Assembly (NCBI RefSeq): GCF_900142705.1
Contig: NZ_FRBV01000001.1
Span: forward strand, 496,001-560,000
Origin: Nitrosospira sp. Nsp11
Lineage (GTDB): Bacteria > Pseudomonadota > Gammaproteobacteria > Burkholderiales > Nitrosomonadaceae
DNA length: 64,000 nucleotides
Reading direction: 5' to 3'
Below are positions 1 to 9,411 of this stretch, piece by piece (the first letter of the stretch is position 1; every line of letters begins with the position of its first letter). A program made the position numbers and the translations under genes. The notes beneath the pieces were generated by a model. That model was not told where the DNA came from, made no database searches, and was given only the letters and a program-made list of their open reading frames with translations.

Positions 1-2
1 TG

Positions 3-593
3 ACCAGAATGTTGCGCACGGATTATCCAAAACAACTGGATTTTGATATCAAACGCCTGGGGATTAACGCGGGCGGTCTTTTGATCGGCGCCATCGAGAC
101 AACCTCGCAGGCCGTTGCGCAGGTGATGCAATATCTGCTGGACCGCCCGGAATGGCTCGCCAAGGCAACAACCGCTGCTCAGCAGGAAAACACCGCTGAA
201 TTCGATGGCTTCGTCTGGGAGGCCCTGCGCTTCGTGCCGATCACGCCTTATTTGTTCCGCACTTGCGAAAGCGACTATACCGCAGCCAAGGGCACGGAAC
301 ATGCAACGTTGCTTCGCGCGGGAACCTATGTGCTGCCGGTAACCTTGTCGGCAATGTTCGATGAGAGAGCGTTCGAATCACCAGACGAGTTTATCCCGAA
401 GCGTAACTGGTATAACTATTTTCATTTCGGCTTCGGCAGCCATGAGTGTCTGGGGCGCTACGTCGGCATGGTCATGATCCCGGAGATGGTACGCCAGGTC
501 CTGATCCGGCGGAACATTGCGGCTAAAGCCCCCATCGACTATAAGGATGGCCCTTTCCCCGAACAGTATCACCTTTCCTGGGCCGTGGAATGA
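3..593 (+). CDS. Cytochrome P450, C-terminal part (cut by window edge)
   Basis: The reading frame is open to the left edge, so the N-terminal half of the protein lies outside. Numbering from the first ATG in view (position 9), the P450 hallmarks appear in order: an I-helix with an AIETT core (about residues 28-32), the K-helix ExxR motif as EALR (71-74), and the heme-binding loop FGFGSHECLG (140-149), whose cysteine 147 would be the axial heme ligand. The protein would be a heme monooxygenase or peroxygenase, but the substrate cannot be told. The I-helix has Glu-Thr instead of the common Asp-Thr. The 3' end is complete, and the next gene is on the other strand. Confidence 0.85.
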   Translation, partial: TRMLRTDYPKQLDFDIKRLGINAGGLLIGAIETTSQAVAQVMQYLLDRPEWLAKATTAAQQENTAEFDGFVWEALRFVPITPYLFRTCESDYTAAKGTEHATLLRAGTYVLPVTLSAMFDERAFESPDEFIPKRNWYNYFHFGFGSHECLGRYVGMVMIPEMVRQVLIRRNIAAKAPIDYKDGPFPEQYHLSWAVE

Positions 594-684
594 AGGATGC
601 GTCATCCTGAGATAGCGGGGTCGATCTGGCGGTTAAGACTGCCGGTGAGGTTGAACAAGGTCTGCGCCGGGCGTAGACCTGTAG

Positions 685-1353
685 TTACCGGGCTCCTGCA
701 TCCTTGAGTAGTTTTACTACATCCTGGTGACGATACCTGGATGCCAGCATCAGTGCTGTTGCGCCGTTACCTGCTGTCGCATTCACATCGGCCTTGGCGG
801 AAAGCAGTGTTTGCACCACTCCAGTATGGCCGATCTGCGATGCAAGCATCAGTGCGGTAGCGCCATTGCCTAATCTACCATCCACATCGGCCCCGGCGGC
901 GAGTAGCATTTGCACGATCTGCCGTTGCCCCTCCTGTGCGGCCTGCATCAATACGGTAACGCCATCGGCTCTCCTGGCATTCGCGTCGGCCTTGGCGGAA
1001 AGCAGCTCCTGCACTACTTGCCGGTGACCTTTTTGTGAAGCCTGCATCAACGCGGTAGTGCCGTTGAGCGTCTTTGCGTTTACATCTGCCTTGGTTTCGA
1101 TCAGCAATTGCACCACCTCTTCATAGCCGTTCTGCGATGCCGCTATCAAGGCGGTGACACCGTCGGGCGCCCGGGCATTCACATTGACTTTTGCAGCGAG
1201 CAGTGTCTTGACCCGAGAGAGATCACCGTTGCCGGATGCAGCAATAAGCCTTTCCTCATCTATATTCGCCCACGTACTCGCCGCGGTGCACAATAAAAAC
1301 ATCGCGCCCAAAATGGAGAAACTTCTGCCGATTATTCCAATTTCGTTTTTCAT
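685..1353 (-). CDS. Exported ankyrin-repeat protein
   Basis: The protein has 222 residues from the ATG at 1353. That start begins a good signal peptide (MKNEIG, then a hydrophobic stretch ending STWA-N) and is preceded by GAGGG; the frame runs 28 codons further upstream but without export features. After the signal peptide come five consecutive ankyrin repeats of 33 residues with the usual G-TALM-AS--GH--VVQ-LL pattern and a final partial helix (DVVKLLKDAGAR). Ankyrin repeats bind other proteins; no enzyme domain is present, so the role is probably a periplasmic binding or inhibitory protein. It stands alone, between a P450 gene on the opposite strand and a divergent DUF3617 gene. The partner is unknown. 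Confidence 0.8.
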   Translation of the reverse strand: MKNEIGIIGRSFSILGAMFLLCTAASTWANIDEERLIAASGNGDLSRVKTLLAAKVNVNARAPDGVTALIAASQNGYEEVVQLLIETKADVNAKTLNGTTALMQASQKGHRQVVQELLSAKADANARRADGVTVLMQAAQEGQRQIVQMLLAAGADVDGRLGNGATALMLASQIGHTGVVQTLLSAKADVNATAGNGATALMLASRYRHQDVVKLLKDAGAR

Positions 1354-1730
1354 ACCAGCCCTCATATTCCTGATTCGAGTTGCGGCAGGAATAATAGTTG
1401 CGCTACCCTCGTTCCGGTTCACGCCTATTCCGTTCATTTTTCCGCTGGCTCGTGCGAACCGACAACGCTGGCTCCTGCTGTACCGACAAAGTAAATTGAT
1501 CCGAAAATACAGTCATCCTTTTAGTTTTGACGGCAATACTCTACACTTGTCCAGCTCAATAAATGTCGAAGTTATATTATCCCGAATCCGGGAGTTGACC
1601 GCTCATTTTTCGGATCATTCACCGATCAAGCGCTATAACCGAAGGTTTTTTACCCTTTTACCTCCTAAGCTTCACCTTCCTGGGTGAGCTCGCTACGGGG
1701 CAGATTCAGGATTATTTTTTTAAGGAATTG
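1354..1730. other. Divergent intergenic region
   Basis: This 377-base stretch separates the divergent ankyrin and DUF3617 genes and must hold both promoters. I see no convincing gene. The open frame running through it on the plus strand is the shadow of the ankyrin gene extended downstream. Confidence 0.4.
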
Positions 1731-2252
1731 ATGCGAAAACTCTTTTTATTACTATCATTGCTATCGATAGTTTCAGCTGTTAGTGCTGCCGAAAATCATA
1801 TCCGTCCCGGATTATGGGAAGTCACAACCACGTCAATGCTGTTGGCGCTGGTGCCCCAGATTCCGCCGGAGCAGATGCAGAAATTGACCAGCCTGGCCAA
1901 ACAATACGGATTGGATATGCCTCAGATCCAGAATGGGGCGGCGACATCCAGAGTCTGCATTACGCAGCAAATGGCGGATGAAGAAATTCCATCTTATTTT
2001 CACGTACAGGAATCGGGTTGTAGCATCAAAAATGCGATTCGAGCAGAAAACAGCTACAAAATGGATCTCGTCTGCACCCATTCTCAACTAAAAGGCAATG
2101 GACGAGCTGAAGGAACATTTATTACTCCCGAGCGCTTCTCTGGATGGACCATATTTAATGGTACGGTACAAGATAATCCCGTCAATGAGCACGCGGATAC
2201 CAGTGGCCGGTGGATCAGTGCAAGTTGTGGAACGGTTAGGTCAGCGCATTGA
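1731..2252 (+). CDS. DUF3617 family exported protein
   Basis: The 173-residue protein has a signal peptide (MRKLFLLLSLLSIV, cleavage near VSAA-EN) followed by the DUF3617 pattern: I-PGLWEVT near the mature N-terminus, paired cysteines (RVCIT, GCSI, LVCTH), and a C-terminal beta-rich part. Family members are small periplasmic proteins of unknown function, common in proteobacteria. The ATG at 1731 follows TAAGGA; a TTG at 1728 is also possible. The gene converges on mpl with only 19 bases between the stops. Confidence 0.75.
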   Translation: MRKLFLLLSLLSIVSAVSAAENHIRPGLWEVTTTSMLLALVPQIPPEQMQKLTSLAKQYGLDMPQIQNGAATSRVCITQQMADEEIPSYFHVQESGCSIKNAIRAENSYKMDLVCTHSQLKGNGRAEGTFITPERFSGWTIFNGTVQDNPVNEHADTSGRWISASCGTVRSAH

Positions 2253-2271
2253 TCTCGCACTTATCTGGCAC

Positions 2272-3633
2272 TCAGCTCGTCACTCCGTAACGGTCGCGCA
2301 TAGCTACCAGCAGTTTTTCATGGATTCCGCCGAAACCGCCGTTGCTCATGATGAGTATGTGATCGCCGGGCGTGGCGGTAGCTATAATGGCTCCGATCAG
2401 CGCGTCCAGGTCGTCATGGTATATGGCTTTCTCACCCAGGGAAACCAACGCCTCTTTCACATCCCAGCCCAAATTGGCCGTATAGCTAAATACCAGGTCC
2501 GCAGCCGCAAGGCTATCCGCCAGGCTGTCTTTCCATAAACCCATCTTCATCGTGTTGGAACGAGGTTCCAGCACTGCGATGATGCGAGCATCTCTCGTCT
2601 TATCGCGCAGGCCCTGGAGCGTTGTCCGGATGGCTGTGGGGTGATGGGCAAAATCGTCGTAGACGACGATGCCCTCGACCATACCTCGGACCTCCATCCG
2701 GCGCTTGACGTTCTTGAATTCCAGTAGCGCACCGATGGAAATATTTACGGGGATACCGGCGTGGCGGGCAGCGGCCAACGCAGCAAGTGCATTCATCCGG
2801 TTGTGTTCGCCCAGCAATTGCCAATGCAGCGTTCCCTGAGGTTCGCCCATCAAAGAAATAGCGACTTGGCCGTCGGCAAGAATATCAGCCTGCCAACCGC
2901 TTGCTACCCCTACCCTTTCCACAGGTGTCCAGCACCCCCGGTTCAACACACGCGTCAGGCTCTCTTCCCGGCCATTGGCGATGATAAGGCCGTTGCCGGG
3001 AACTATCCGTACTAGATGGTGAAACTGCTGCTCGATCGCGGCAAGATCGGCAAAGATGTCCGCATGATCAAACTCCAGATTATTGAGTATTACAGTTCTT
3101 GGGTGAAAGTGGACAAACTTGGAGCGCTTATCGAAAAAAGCGGTGTCATATTCGTCCGCCTCGATGACAAAAAAGCTTGAATTACCCAGTCTGGCGGATG
3201 ACCCGAAGTTTTCCGGTATGCCACCAATGAGGAACCCCGGCGCCAATCCCGCGTATTCAAGGATCCATGCCAGCATTGCGCTCGTGGTCGTCTTGCCGTG
3301 CGTGCCGGCAACAGCCAGAACCCATTTGTCGCGCAAGACATTATCCGAAAGCCACTGGGGACCCGAAACATAGGGAAGGCCACGGTTGAGAATTTCCTCC
3401 ATGAGCGGGTTGCCGCGCGTCACTACGTTACCAATTACGAACAGGTCGGGATTCAGTTGGATTTGTTCCGGCGAAAACCCTTCAATCAACTCAATTCCTT
3501 GAGAAATGAGTTGGCTACTCATGGGTGGATACACGCCCGCGTCGCAGCCGGTTACTCTATGGCCGGCTGCTCGCGCGATCGTCGCTATACCGCCCATGAA
3601 TGTGCCGCAAATGCCGAGAATATGAATATGCAA
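2272..3633 (-). CDS. mpl: UDP-N-acetylmuramate:L-Ala-D-Glu-meso-DAP ligase
   Basis: This cytoplasmic enzyme joins recovered murein tripeptide to UDP-MurNAc, so that cell-wall material is recycled. The 453 residues match the usual length. The N-terminus carries the Rossmann-like start MHIHILGICGTFMGG with the glycine pattern of Mur ligases, followed by the ATP-binding AGTHGKTTT at about residues 109-117, the EADEYDTAFF motif that marks Mpl, and LNNLEFDHADIF. The C-terminal domain has YDDFAHHPTAI, typical of Mpl and MurC. The ATG start is the first residue of the conserved N-terminus. The gene is monocistronic in this window. Confidence 0.95.
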   Translation of the reverse strand: MHIHILGICGTFMGGIATIARAAGHRVTGCDAGVYPPMSSQLISQGIELIEGFSPEQIQLNPDLFVIGNVVTRGNPLMEEILNRGLPYVSGPQWLSDNVLRDKWVLAVAGTHGKTTTSAMLAWILEYAGLAPGFLIGGIPENFGSSARLGNSSFFVIEADEYDTAFFDKRSKFVHFHPRTVILNNLEFDHADIFADLAAIEQQFHHLVRIVPGNGLIIANGREESLTRVLNRGCWTPVERVGVASGWQADILADGQVAISLMGEPQGTLHWQLLGEHNRMNALAALAAARHAGIPVNISIGALLEFKNVKRRMEVRGMVEGIVVYDDFAHHPTAIRTTLQGLRDKTRDARIIAVLEPRSNTMKMGLWKDSLADSLAAADLVFSYTANLGWDVKEALVSLGEKAIYHDDLDALIGAIIATATPGDHILIMSNGGFGGIHEKLLVAMRDRYGVTS

Positions 3634-4147
3634 AGCTTAGCCCCTGAATTTCGTGAATATGAAAATGAAAAGGAACACGCGCCAACCAGTGCTTTGCAGC
3701 GTAAAATTGAAGCGCAATCAACCGCTCCTCGTGAAAAAAAGTGAATGGGAATGTATCGTAGTAACCTGGCAAGCCAATCAATGCTGCAAATATTCTCATG
3801 CAGACATATGCATTAACAAGAGCTTGGGGCGTATACCCGAAGTGCGATGACGCTGCATTCGCGGTTCCGTTGCAAACCGATGACTCGGGGCTTGGATATT
3901 GTTACTCTTAGCCGGCATAGCTTATCTTCTGTTTTTTGTTACACTTACAGCTTTGCCCCCCGTTAACTCATCATCAAGGCCAGCTGAGTCGCAGGCTCAA
4001 TGCAAAACATCCCTCGATTTTTACAAGCCTGGTTCAAATACGCTACGTGCTCTCTCGCTTCGATATCTGTAATACGAGACTTATAAATCTGAAAACGGAA
4101 ATTCATCCGTATCAAGAAGATTTCCTCTTCAGGCTGAATATCCTCAA
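3634..4147. other. Divergent intergenic region between mpl and lptD
   Basis: This is 514 bases between the divergent mpl and lptD starts. No open frame here has family resemblance, a good ribosome binding site or a plausible protein composition. It should carry the promoters for both genes; the A/T-rich part around 3900-3955 is the likeliest place. Confidence 0.4.
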
Positions 4148-6928
4148 ATGAAATCGCGTTTTTCCCGCCCCATTTGCTGGTCAGTTCTTTTGTTTTGCCT
4201 TGCATACGATGCGCGCGCAGATACGCCGTCGCCTGCCTCCGAAAGCAAAGCGCCGCCCGCCCGCACAACCAGTGACAACAAGCCTTCGCTTATCGACACA
4301 GAACACATACAGGGCCGCCATGAATATGAGGCTGAAGCCAGGGGCGAGGCTGAGCTGCGGCGTGACCGTCTGCGCTCAGCCGAACAAATGAAAGGTCGTC
4401 AAAAAACCGATGATAAGGCACTCGGAACTAACGCATCCACTGAACAACCCGGTAGCACTGCGGAAGGCGCTCAAACCAAGCCGAAGCAGAACTATACACG
4501 ATCACCGGCAGAAGAAAATGAGTCTGCTTTGGGCGGCTCGTCCATAGAAACGGAAATGGGTGAAAACGGGACTGCTCGCGCCCGAACTGGGCGCCCATCA
4601 GGTCATATGGCGGAAGAAGATGAAGCCAGGCTGCGCGGCAGCACACGGCCGGATTCCGCCAGCGTAACGGCTGGCGCCAAGCCGGATAAAAGCGCTTCGA
4701 CTTTTACCGAGGCTCAACATATCCATGGACACCTGGCACAGGAGGGTGAAGCAAAACTGCGGCTCGGAGGACAAGCCGAGCCTGAGGCTGAGGTCGAAGT
4801 GGCGACGGCCGAAATGGACACAGCAGCAAAAAAAACCAAACCTGTATTCGTTGCAGCTGAGCGAGTACAAGGGCACTCAGGCAAGGAAATCGAGGCGATA
4901 GGCAAGGCTGAGCTGTCTAACGGTGATCAGCTCATCTCCGCCGAGCGATTGAAATACAATCAGGAGACGGACGATGCGGAGGCCGAAGGCGGCGTGCGTG
5001 TCGAACAACGCGGCGATATATTGGAGGGCTCGCAGCTCAAGTTCAACCTCTTGAGCAAAACGGGACAGTTGAGCCAGCCCAACTATCGCTTGAAAGATGC
5101 CAGCAGCCGGGGCTATGCCGAGACGCTGCTCTTTGAGGGCGAGAACCAATATCGGCTAAAAAAGGCAACCTATACCACATGCCCGGCCGGGGACGACGAC
5201 TGGTTTCTTCAGGTGGCCAATCTCGAGCTCGACGATAAGACAAAAAAAGGCACGGCCAGAGCGGTTAAACTCACATTTCTGGACGTTCCCATATTGTATA
5301 CGCCCTGGATGAATTTTTCATATAGCGGACAGCGCAAGTCCGGCTTGCTCGCTCCCTTGTACGGTGTCAATGCCAAAACCGGCCTTGAACTCACTGTGCC
5401 TTTCTACTGGAATATTGCCCCCAATTATGATGCGACAGTCTCGGCACGCCTGATGTCCAAGCGTGGCGTCGCATTTAACAACGAGTTACGCTATCTGGGC
5501 GAGAACTCAAGCGGCACTTTATTGGCTGACGTATTGCCACGCGACCTGAGCACCGGGCAAACCCGCTGGCGCACGTCCCTCTTCCATAACTATAACCTGG
5601 GCTACGGCTTCTCCACCCGAATCGACTATAACCAGGTTTCCGATGACACCTATTTCCGCGATCTGGGCAACAGCCTGAACCTCACTTCTCGGACCAATCT
5701 GTTGCAGCAGGGCGTAGTGTCCTACAACCGCGCCTTGGGAGACGATGGCACGCTGAATTTCAGCTCGTTGGTACAAAGCTTTCAGACTATCCAGGATCCT
5801 CGCGCGCCTATTGCCGTCCCGTACAAGCGCCTGCCCCAGTTCACAGTCGCCGCGAACAAACCGGATGTTTTCGGCATGGACCTGAATCTTATCGGCAGCT
5901 GGTCAAATTTTTCGCATCCCACGCAAATAAACGGCACTCGCCTGGTGCTCTTTCCCAGCGTTAGCTACCCTCTTCGCAACTCATTTGGCTACATCACCCC
6001 GAAGATCGGGGTACACCATACCCGATATAACCTCGACGCTACCGCCTCGCCGGATTCGAATCCTAATCGTACCATCCCGATGTTCAGCGTCGACAGCGGG
6101 ATTGCGTTTGACCGCGGGATATCGCTGGGGGGCGAGCGCTTCACTCAAACGCTCGAGCCACGCTTGTTCTACGTATATGTGCCGTTTCGCGACCAGAGCC
6201 ATCTGCCCAACTTCGACTCCGCCAGGACGGACTTCAGCTTCGCTCAGATGTTGACCGAAAACCGCTTTAGCGGCAGCGACCGCATTAATGATGCGAATCA
6301 GGTGACGTTGGCGCTCACATCGCGCCTGATCGCGCCCAGTTCGGGCAGGGAAGTGGTGCGTGTCACCGTTGGCCAGCAGCTGAGCTTCATTGATCGCAGG
6401 ATAGTATTGGAGGCGCCAGGAACGATAAACCGTCGCCCGGATTTTGTTGCTGCGGTGACGGGGTTTATAACGCCGACAATCAGTACCGATTCAAGCGTGC
6501 AATATGACCAGACCCAGTTCATGGTCGACGTCGTACGCTCGGGCTTGAGCTATCGCCCCGAGCCTGGCAGGGTAGTCAATGTCGGTTATCGGTTTACGCG
6601 TGACGTGCTGCATCAGGTTGATGCCTCAAGCCAGTGGCGTTGGTCGGAAAAATGGCAAACTGTCGCGCGTCTGAATTACTCGCTGCAGGATCAGAGAATT
6701 CTGGAAGGACTGGCGGGACTTGAGTATAATGCGTGCTGCTGGTCGTTGCGGTTCGTACTCCAGCATCTCATCACCGCCACCCAGAAAACCACGACGGCGG
6801 CTTTTTTGCAGCTCGAGTTGAACGGGCTGATGCAAATCGGATCGAACCCGCTAAATGTCCTGCAACGCAGCATTCCGGGGTATACCAGAACGGGTGTCCC
6901 GGGAAACAGTCTCATGGAAAGTCCATAA
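4148..6928 (+). CDS. lptD: LPS-assembly protein LptD with expanded N-terminal repeats
   Basis: LptD is the outer-membrane beta-barrel that, with LptE, inserts lipopolysaccharide into the outer leaflet. The 926-residue protein has a signal peptide (cleavage near DARA-DT, residue 24), a long hydrophilic region (25-236), the LptA-like jellyroll domain (about 237-345) and a barrel to the end. The hydrophilic region holds imperfect copies of the sequence that normally begins the jellyroll (EHIQGRHEYEAEARGEAEL at 52-70, then weaker copies near 151-164 and 190-208, and the canonical one at 238-260). E. coli LptD has 784 residues, so this one is about 140 longer, mainly here. The mature protein has cysteines at 345, 863 and 864 only; the N-terminal cysteine used in E. 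coli is absent. No strong ribosome binding site precedes the ATG. The gene is followed by surA after 86 bases. Confidence 0.95.
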   Translation: MKSRFSRPICWSVLLFCLAYDARADTPSPASESKAPPARTTSDNKPSLIDTEHIQGRHEYEAEARGEAELRRDRLRSAEQMKGRQKTDDKALGTNASTEQPGSTAEGAQTKPKQNYTRSPAEENESALGGSSIETEMGENGTARARTGRPSGHMAEEDEARLRGSTRPDSASVTAGAKPDKSASTFTEAQHIHGHLAQEGEAKLRLGGQAEPEAEVEVATAEMDTAAKKTKPVFVAAERVQGHSGKEIEAIGKAELSNGDQLISAERLKYNQETDDAEAEGGVRVEQRGDILEGSQLKFNLLSKTGQLSQPNYRLKDASSRGYAETLLFEGENQYRLKKATYTTCPAGDDDWFLQVANLELDDKTKKGTARAVKLTFLDVPILYTPWMNFSYSGQRKSGLLAPLYGVNAKTGLELTVPFYWNIAPNYDATVSARLMSKRGVAFNNELRYLGENSSGTLLADVLPRDLSTGQTRWRTSLFHNYNLGYGFSTRIDYNQVSDDTYFRDLGNSLNLTSRTNLLQQGVVSYNRALGDDGTLNFSSLVQSFQTIQDPRAPIAVPYKRLPQFTVAANKPDVFGMDLNLIGSWSNFSHPTQINGTRLVLFPSVSYPLRNSFGYITPKIGVHHTRYNLDATASPDSNPNRTIPMFSVDSGIAFDRGISLGGERFTQTLEPRLFYVYVPFRDQSHLPNFDSARTDFSFAQMLTENRFSGSDRINDANQVTLALTSRLIAPSSGREVVRVTVGQQLSFIDRRIVLEAPGTINRRPDFVAAVTGFITPTISTDSSVQYDQTQFMVDVVRSGLSYRPEPGRVVNVGYRFTRDVLHQVDASSQWRWSEKWQTVARLNYSLQDQRILEGLAGLEYNACCWSLRFVLQHLITATQKTTTAAFLQLELNGLMQIGSNPLNVLQRSIPGYTRTGVPGNSLMESP

Positions 6929-7014
6929 ACGGGGGTCCTGCACCGTTATTCTTCGCGTTAAGCGTCATTCATCCCTCTATATTCTCTCTATATTCTCTAA
7001 TAGCGCTTATTCAC

Positions 7015-8355
7015 ATGGGTACGAAATTTTTGTTGCGTTCCCCTGTCCTGATGGCATTGCTGGCCACTGGAATGATTGTTGCCCAGCAGCACGCCCATTC
7101 AGGCAGCGTCGAGACCATCGATCATATCGTCGCGGTTGTGAATGAGAATGTGATTACGCGCCACGAACTGGACGAGGTGCTCAGCGCCACGCTCAAACAG
7201 TTGCAGAAGCAGGGCGTGCAGCCTCCTCCACCCGCCATTCTCGAAAAGCAGATTCTGGACCGTATTATCGTCAATCGGGTGCAGTTACAACTCGCGAAAG
7301 AAACCGGCTTGACGGTAAGCGATACTGAGCTCGATCAAACGCTGCGCCGCATCGCGCAGGAAAACAAGATGTCATTAACGGAATTTATCAGCGCGCTCGA
7401 GCAGGATGGCGTCTCTTTCAATAGATTTCGGGATGAAATCCGGGATGAGATCATTTTGGTGCGACTGAAAGAACGTGAAGTAAGTAACAGGGTAAGCGTG
7501 TCAGAAGGGGAGGTAGATAATTATCTGGAAACCCAGGAAATTTCGTCCGGAAATAATGATGAATATCGCATTGCGCATATTCTGGTAACGATACCTGAGA
7601 ACGCAACCCCCTCACAAACCGAAGCTCGGCGGCTGCGAGCGGAAGCCGCCCTGGCGCTCTTGAAGAACGGCACTGAATTTGCCCAGGTCGCCGCAGAATA
7701 CTCCGACGCTCCCGATGCGATGACGGGCGGGTTACTTGACTGGCGGCCCGCTGCCCAATTGACGAAAAAATTTGCCGAGCTGCTGACCCCGATGAAACCC
7801 GGCGGAATCACACCGATCGTTTCAAGCCCGGGTGGGCTTCATATTCTCAAACTGGTCGACCGCCGTAGTCCGCAAGGGGCCGTAACAGTGGTGGATCAGA
7901 CCCATGTTCGCCACATTCTTGTAAAAATCAGCGAGCTTACATCTGAAGCCGATGCGAGACGGCGGGTATCCGAGTTGAAAGAACGCTTGGACCATGGCGG
8001 CAGTTTTGAGGAACTGGCGAAACTTCATTCTGAAGATTCCGCATCCTCCTCTGGAGGTGATCTGGGCTGGGTCTCGCCAGGCGACACCGTACCGGAATTC
8101 GAACAGGCCATGAACGCCCTTGAACCTAATCAGGTTAGTGAACCGGTACAGTCCCCGTTTGGCTGGCATTTGATCCAGGTTCTTGCGCGCCGCTCGCAGG
8201 ATGTCAGCCAGGAGCGACAGCGGCAAACGGCACGCCAGTCCATCCGGACGCGCAAAGCGGACGAAGCGTTTCAGGATTGGCTGCAGCGGTTGCGTGATCG
8301 CGCGTACGTCGAATATCGGCTGGAGGAAGGACAGGATCGGCACGCCGCTGAATAA
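7015..8355 (+). CDS. surA: Periplasmic chaperone and peptidyl-prolyl isomerase SurA
   Basis: SurA carries unfolded outer-membrane proteins, LptD among them, across the periplasm. The start at 7015 gives 446 residues with a signal peptide (MGTKFLLRSPVLMALLATG, cleavage around residue 27); the frame upstream of it overlaps lptD and is not coding. Next comes the SurA N-terminal chaperone domain (IVAVVNENVITRHELDEVL onward), then two parvulin domains, each beginning with the RxAHILV or RHILVK motif and containing the GGLLDW or GGDLGW signature. The C-terminal helix returns to the chaperone domain. It lies between lptD and pdxA, the conserved proteobacterial order, so chaperone and client are probably co-transcribed. 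Confidence 0.95.
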   Translation: MGTKFLLRSPVLMALLATGMIVAQQHAHSGSVETIDHIVAVVNENVITRHELDEVLSATLKQLQKQGVQPPPPAILEKQILDRIIVNRVQLQLAKETGLTVSDTELDQTLRRIAQENKMSLTEFISALEQDGVSFNRFRDEIRDEIILVRLKEREVSNRVSVSEGEVDNYLETQEISSGNNDEYRIAHILVTIPENATPSQTEARRLRAEAALALLKNGTEFAQVAAEYSDAPDAMTGGLLDWRPAAQLTKKFAELLTPMKPGGITPIVSSPGGLHILKLVDRRSPQGAVTVVDQTHVRHILVKISELTSEADARRRVSELKERLDHGGSFEELAKLHSEDSASSSGGDLGWVSPGDTVPEFEQAMNALEPNQVSEPVQSPFGWHLIQVLARRSQDVSQERQRQTARQSIRTRKADEAFQDWLQRLRDRAYVEYRLEEGQDRHAAE

Positions 8356-8374
8356 AACCACGCCCCTTGAGGGG

Positions 8375-9355
8375 ATGGAAGGGCTGAAGCTTGCTCTCAC
8401 CGCGGGAGAACCCGCGGGGATCGGTCCCGATCTGTGTGTGCAAATGGCTCAACTGGATTTGCCATACAATCTGGTTGTCATTGCTGATCGTCATTTGTTG
8501 CGGGAGCGCGCCCGGCTGCTACAGCTCCCGCTGAAGATGACGGACTACTCGCCCGACATTGAGGTTAAGCACAAGACTGGCCGGTTGCAGGTACTGCACG
8601 TACCGCTGGCCAAACGGCCGACCCCCGGAAAACTTGAATCAGCCAATGCGCGCTACGTGCTAAAAACGCTGGAACGCGCCGTTGAGGGATGCGGCAATGG
8701 TGAATTCAATGCAATGGTAACCGGCCCGGTACATAAAGGCATCATAAACGATGCTGGCATCGCCTTCACCGGCCACACGGAGTACCTGGCACAACTGACC
8801 AACAGCCGGGTAGTAATGATGCTCGTTGGCGGCGGCATGCGCGTAACGCTGGCAACCACCCATTTGCCCCTTAAGGATGTGGCTGCGGCGATCACGCGGG
8901 AGATGCTGGAGCAGAAACTGCGCATCATTTGGCATGATTTGATCGCACGCTTTGCGATTCCCATGCCGCGCATCGCCGTAGCCGGGTTGAATCCTCATGC
9001 GGGTGAATCAGGTCATCTTGGCAGAGAAGAGATAGAAACCATTATTCCGGCGCTGGATAAGCTGCGCGCCGAGGGCATGGATTTGATCGGTCCGCTGCCA
9101 GCCGATACCTTGTTTAATCCACCAAAGCTGAAGAATTACGACTGCATATTCGCGATGTATCACGACCAGGGCCTACCGGTGCTGAAGTACGCGAGCTTTG
9201 GCAGCGCTGTCAACGTGACATTGGGACTGCCCCTCATCCGCACTTCGGTTGACCATGGCACTGCCCTTGACCTGGCAGGAACCGGCCGCGCCGATCCGGG
9301 CAGTTTGATCGCGGCAATTGAAATGGCCGCGATGTTAGCCGGAAATCGGAAATAG
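8375..9355 (+). CDS. pdxA: 4-hydroxythreonine-4-phosphate dehydrogenase
   Basis: PdxA oxidises 4-phosphohydroxy-L-threonine with NAD in the pyridoxal phosphate pathway. The ATG at 8375 opens the conserved N-terminus (LALTAGEPAGIGPDL) and gives 326 residues, the usual length; a GAGGGG stretch touches the ATG, which is unusually close. The frame extends upstream inside surA but that part is not PdxA-like. The three metal-binding histidines are visible in GHTEYLA, TTHLPL and YHDQGLPVLKY. GVNVTLGLP-type and RTSVDHGTALD motifs close the active site. It is 19 bases after surA and 56 before rsmA. Confidence 0.95.
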   Translation: MEGLKLALTAGEPAGIGPDLCVQMAQLDLPYNLVVIADRHLLRERARLLQLPLKMTDYSPDIEVKHKTGRLQVLHVPLAKRPTPGKLESANARYVLKTLERAVEGCGNGEFNAMVTGPVHKGIINDAGIAFTGHTEYLAQLTNSRVVMMLVGGGMRVTLATTHLPLKDVAAAITREMLEQKLRIIWHDLIARFAIPMPRIAVAGLNPHAGESGHLGREEIETIIPALDKLRAEGMDLIGPLPADTLFNPPKLKNYDCIFAMYHDQGLPVLKYASFGSAVNVTLGLPLIRTSVDHGTALDLAGTGRADPGSLIAAIEMAAMLAGNRK

Positions 9356-9411
9356 AATCTTCGAAGGATAGCGTCGGCCTGCGCGCGCGCATCCGCGTTG
9401 TCGGATAAATC

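Noticed and set aside
1154-1687. 177-codon open frame on the plus strand
   Set aside because: It runs antisense through the ankyrin gene, has no family motif, and its composition follows from the repeat sequence opposite.
2098-2538. 146-codon frame overlapping DUF3617 and mpl ends
   Set aside because: It overlaps two well-supported genes, in another frame and antisense, and has no recognisable motif.
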